From Alviniconcha marisindica (taxonomy: Eukaryota > Mollusca > Gastropoda > Provannidae): DNA of 64,000 nucleotides. The DNA lies in NCBI GenBank assembly GCA_018857735.1, contig JABMCL010001734.1, forward strand, positions 1,175,001 through 1,239,000, written 5' to 3'. Below are positions 60,641 through 64,000 of the stretch, one piece after another; position 1 is the stretch's first letter; each line of letters starts with the position of its first letter. The notes under the pieces were generated by a model. The model had not been told where the DNA came from. It did no database searches and worked only from the letters and a program-made list of their open reading frames with translations. Made by a program: the position numbers and the translations under genes.

Positions 60641-60989
60641 GACGAAAACAAGCCAAGTCAATACACGCAGCACTCTTAAAAAGAATAATGTTCACCATAA
60701 TATACACCAAAATACGACTTAGCCGGAAGAAAAAAAGAAGAAGCTAAAAAGCTTACGAGCCGTAAATTGATATGACGTGATAATTATGTGTGCACATGTG
60801 CGTCACGTGTTTCTGTATGCTCAGTCTCTCCCTTTTTCATTCGCTCCTGCTCTGCCCCCCCCCCCCCCCCCCCCTTTCTCTCTCTAACACACACACAACA
60901 CTGAAGAAATCGTAAATAAGGGGCAACAGCGGCTGTATCTCTTGCAAAAACTAATGATTATTTCTCTGTTGAATTGAATAGAATTTAAC

Positions 60990-61735
60990 TCTTTTTTTAC
61001 AAATCCTTTATTGAGAGTGTTCTGTCATTCTCTTTCATCTGCTGGTTTCACAGCTTGGGAGTGAAGAACAGGAACAGCCTGCAAAGAATTGTCCGTATCG
61101 CCTCCAAGATAACTGCAGAGCCCCAGAGAGGCCTGTCTCTTTTCTGTGAACAGCAGATCTTACGGAAAGCCCGTTCTATTTCAACGAAGAAGGACCATAT
61201 TTTAAAACAGGAATTTACTACTCTCCAATCAGGTCGTCGTCTTAGATGCCCCATTTGTAAGACGAACAGATTTAAGAACTCTTTTATCTCAGTCGCAGTA
61301 CGTCTTTTAAACAATATATGAAGTGTATATGTATACATGAAGCGTGTGTGTGTGTGTGTATGCGCGCGCGCGCGTGTGTATGTGACTGTGCCACGGTGTG
61401 TGTGTGTGATATTGTTTTAACTGGTGTGGGTGGTACTTTAATTAATTATTTTAATTATATTACATTGTGATAAACAAAAACAAGTATGTGATCATAAGTT
61501 CATTACTATTTTATGATGACGTCACAGTTTGTTCTATATTTATAACTTTGGTTACGTCACAGTGTGTTCTATATTTATAACTATGGTTAAGGCAAGACCC
61601 TTTTGTTGGTGGTGTTGTATTTGTTGTTGTATTGTTCTTTTAGCTTTACGTATTCATTATTTTACGAGCCCGCCATGACCACAACAAAATTGCCACTTGT
61701 GGGATAATTAAACTTTTTTTAATCTGAATTTGAAC
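60990..61735 (+). mobile_element. 5'-truncated LINE: ORF2 C-terminus and 3' UTR
   Basis: Frame SFICWFHSLGVKNRNSLQRI, then ASKITAEPQRGLSLF, RKARSI, LQSGRRLRCPICKTNRFKNS and stop at 61321. SGRR...TNRFKNSF is a signature of fish/invertebrate LINE C-termini. The 3' UTR (to 61735) matches 43480-43935 and ends AATCTGAATTTGAA. The intact end suggests a fairly young insertion. Confidence 0.8.
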
Positions 61736-62059
61736 AGTGACCACAAGGTCTGAGTCAGCACTGAACTGATTGGCAGGCGTCCAACTTTCAAAGTTGGCAG
61801 ATTGACACTCAGCAAACTGGGCCCTGCAAAAACTTGCCCCTGCGAGTGGCAAAAGTGGTCCGCAGCTGAAGAGGCTATTAAAGTATTATATCCTAACTTC
61901 ACTGATACAACTAGCGGCAAGCCATAATTTTATGCGACTACATGTAAATCCTTTTTGCTAAAAAGTTGTGCGATGTACAAGTCAGTTTACTGCCGAACTG
62001 ATGCTTTTACGTCTACAGAAACCGTAGGCTTATTAGGGACGGGAGTCCAGAACGGCCAC

Positions 62060-62383
62060 ATTGTGAGCCGGTTTGGCCTAGCGGTAAGGCGTTAGGTTGG
62101 TAAGCGGAAGGACCTCGGTTCGATACCGCTTCGGCTCTCCTTTCTCTTCAAAAAGGTTGTGGTTTGTGGACACTGTCTTGTGACTTTGTCCATCACTTCC
62201 TACTGAAACATTAAAATGGCTCTCATCGCTGCCCACCTTAATGCAGGAATCATTCTGGTGGTGACAGTGTAGCGATGGGTATAACAGTCTCGCTCCCTCT
62301 TCCCCCACCTTCATACCCCCTCCCCGTCCCCAATAAGCCTTACGGTTTCTGTGGACGATAAGCACCATGTTTACTTACTTACT
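62060..62383 (+). mobile_element. Full-length tRNA-headed SINE with target-site duplication
   Basis: Starts TTGTGAGCCGGTTTGGCC; B-box region CTCGGTTCGATACCGC; body TGGACACTGTCTTGTGACTT; conserved end AATAAGCCTTACGGTTTCTG then TGGACGATAAGCACCATG; tail (TTAC)n. Flanked by GAACGGCCAC (62050-62059) and GAACGGCTAC (62384-62393). The host sequence also exists without the insert at about 62640-62735. Confidence 0.85.
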
Positions 62384-62639
62384 GAACGGCTACCTCAACA
62401 TTCACACAGCTCCCGAGCTCTGCCGAACTGATGAATTTACGTTGATCAGTTATACACTACCGGCTTACACGGTTTAAATCAAGAATCACTGTGCAAATTC
62501 ACTAAGTGTACTTTTTCAGAGTTGTTTCCGCAGTAGACACTGTTGTCTTCCTAAAGCAGATGATGAAGTGATGCTTAATGTCCTCAGATGTCAGTTGACA
62601 TATTAGGGACAAGTTGTGACCCATGCCGAAGCACGGTGC

Positions 62640-62740
62640 AATAATTCTTTACGTCCACGGAAACCAGAAGGCTCGTTAGGACGGACAGCTCAGGACGGCC
62701 ACCTCGACTCTCACACAGCTCCTGAACTATGACCTAAAGC
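62640..62740. repeat. Older repeat copy, empty counterpart of the SINE insertion site
   Basis: TTTACGTCCACGGAAACC, GGACGGCCACCTCGACT and CACACAGCTCCTGAAC match the two flanks of the SINE at 62000-62059 and 62384-62440 joined together. Confidence 0.65.
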
Positions 62741-63210
62741 AGATGTTCATCTTTCGGCATTACTGAGTTGGAAGCATATATGTACAAACAGGTTTTTGAT
62801 TAGTTACCAGAGACTGGATTGCTAGTTATTTTTTTAAGTAAACTTTTGATATTCTTGACCTATGGAACAGAAATGCCGCTGATAGGCATAGATTTTCCCC
62901 TTCGAAAAAGGGGGGAGGGGGGGGGGGGGGGGGGGGGGGGGAAAAGAGCATTTGGTGCGAGTAAGCCGACCGTGGGTCAATGTTTCTGACTTCGTCATGC
63001 TCTATCACTTTCGGTGTAAGTTGTTTTGCGTTTGTTTAGTAACAGCTAGGAGGCAGGCAGGCCGCATGAATTCGGGAGCTGATGGGGGCCTTGCCATAAC
63101 ATTTTTGTTTCGCAAAGAAACGGCTGTCCTGAGCCAGAGAAAACCGGCATCTGTATTAGCTTATGTAGAGACTAATCTGAAACAGAACGAGGCCCAGAGA
63201 ACTTGTGCCG

Positions 63211-63404
63211 AATCAACACACAAGGGAGTTAATTAGCGCTCGAAATACGTAACACCGAGTACAATACTGAAAGACCTGAGTGGAGTTTGTGTCCCTTGTA
63301 TTTACACGTATGCCAGGTGGGAGTTACCGTAGGCGACACAGGTCTTTGTTACTGTACTTGTGTTACGTATTTCGAGCGCTAATTAAGTCCCTTGTGTGTT
63401 GATT
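63211..63404. mobile_element. Foldback (MITE-like) element, 194 bases
   Basis: Left arm 63211-63278 and right arm 63339-63404 are near-perfect inverted copies: AATCAACACACAAGGGAG, TTAATTAGCGCTCGAAATAC, GTAACAC.., AGTACA, AAGACCTG. The 60-base centre is unrelated. No transposase and no obvious target duplication. Confidence 0.85.
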
Positions 63405-63561
63405 ATGTAGCGACTGCCAGTTTTCAGGCAGCATGATAAAAACTGCCTCTGCATCAGTCAAGAATGATGCCTCCTGGATCTAGTAAAGCCGGTCAGGGTT
63501 GTACTGAAAAAGTGGTTGTCTTTCATTGTACTAGTAAAAAATATTGTTATAGTAGATGAGA

Positions 63562-63590
63562 GCTAACATGGCGACCGTGACGTCACATCA
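63562..63590 (+). promoter_or_regulatory. CRE-like and YY1-like sites (speculative)
   Basis: CTAACATGGCGACCG followed by the palindrome TGACGTCA at 63578-63585. Such a pair is common in promoters, but no gene start is seen nearby before the window ends. 63780-64000 is G-rich with no gene. Confidence 0.2.
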
Positions 63591-64000
63591 GGGGGAGTTA
63601 AATACCTTTTTTCCTTCGAATATTGTAGAAATGAAAGACATGCATGCCTACACTAACTCACTTTAATTCTGACTTTTACCATTGTTATTACAATCAGCCA
63701 ACCAAATGTGCAATATACAACAAAGTCTTTATTTGATTTTGTACTTGAACTTGTTCTATGTCGTTATCACATTTTAGGAGGAGGAGGGTGGTCCGACGTT
63801 TGTTCGTGTGTCAGGGGAGATGGTCGGGTTGGGTGGGGGGGAGGGGGGGGGGCCGGGGGGGAGTCTAGGGGATAGGGGTGGTGGTGGAGATGATTGTGTG
63901 TGTGTGTGTGGGGGGGGGGGGGGTCTAGGGTGTTTGGGGTCGCCGGCGGAGCTGTTCCAGCTGAATGGGTAGGGACTGGGAGGTGGGGATGGGCTGGGTG

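Noticed and set aside
62063..62138. Possible tRNA-Thr gene (loop TTGGTAA)
   Set aside because: The anticodon stem does not pair and the sequence is the head of a 324-base element with target-site duplication.
62952..63236. 94-residue + strand frame next to a poly-G run
   Set aside because: No recognisable domain, and its end overlaps the foldback element.

Overview
The window looks like nuclear DNA of a spiralian invertebrate, most likely a marine gastropod mollusc. The reasons are intron-rich genes with animal-type splice sites, very dense microsatellites and homopolymer runs, tRNA-headed SINEs, scraps of non-LTR retrotransposons, and kinase sequence closest in feel to invertebrate Src64B-type proteins. 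The species call is inference; nothing in the sequence names it.

Two multi-exon genes dominate and face each other tail to tail. On the + strand, 13484-26882, lies a complete Src-family tyrosine kinase: myristoylation/palmitoylation N-terminus, SH3, SH2, kinase. All exon phases join, giving 518 codons. It has two phase-matched last exons. The upstream one (25438-25604) ends just before the C-terminal regulatory tail; the downstream one (26680-26882) carries a tail with the tyrosine expected to be the inhibitory site. On the - strand, 55869-37600, lies a 20-exon gene for a two-SIS-domain protein of the glucokinase regulatory protein (GCKR) family, about 585 residues, again with consistent phases (one 44-base exon is tentative). 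Between them, on the - strand at about 33380-34180, is an acidic, low-complexity coding stretch I do not recognise, with an apparent frame break.

The 5' part (1-13480) is non-coding: candidate Src 5' exons (2276-2596 and 13239-13483), an inverted repeat, tandem duplications and retroelement pieces. Bases 26883-33380 are Src 3' UTR/intergenic with small tandem duplications. Bases 34180-37600 are repeats. Upstream of GCKR (55870-64000) are G-rich runs, LINE fragments, a SINE with clear target-site duplications and a 194-base foldback element. Stretches I can say nothing about beyond A/T-rich unique-looking sequence are 3090-4970, 5110-6260, 8020-9890, 26890-30470, 34200-35740 and 53560-54840.

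The most unusual theme is that many minisatellites in both genes appear to have grown from exon edges. Splice acceptors, splice donors, and in one case the stop codon with adjoining 3' sequence, are repeated many times beside the exon they came from, producing rows of decoy splice sites.
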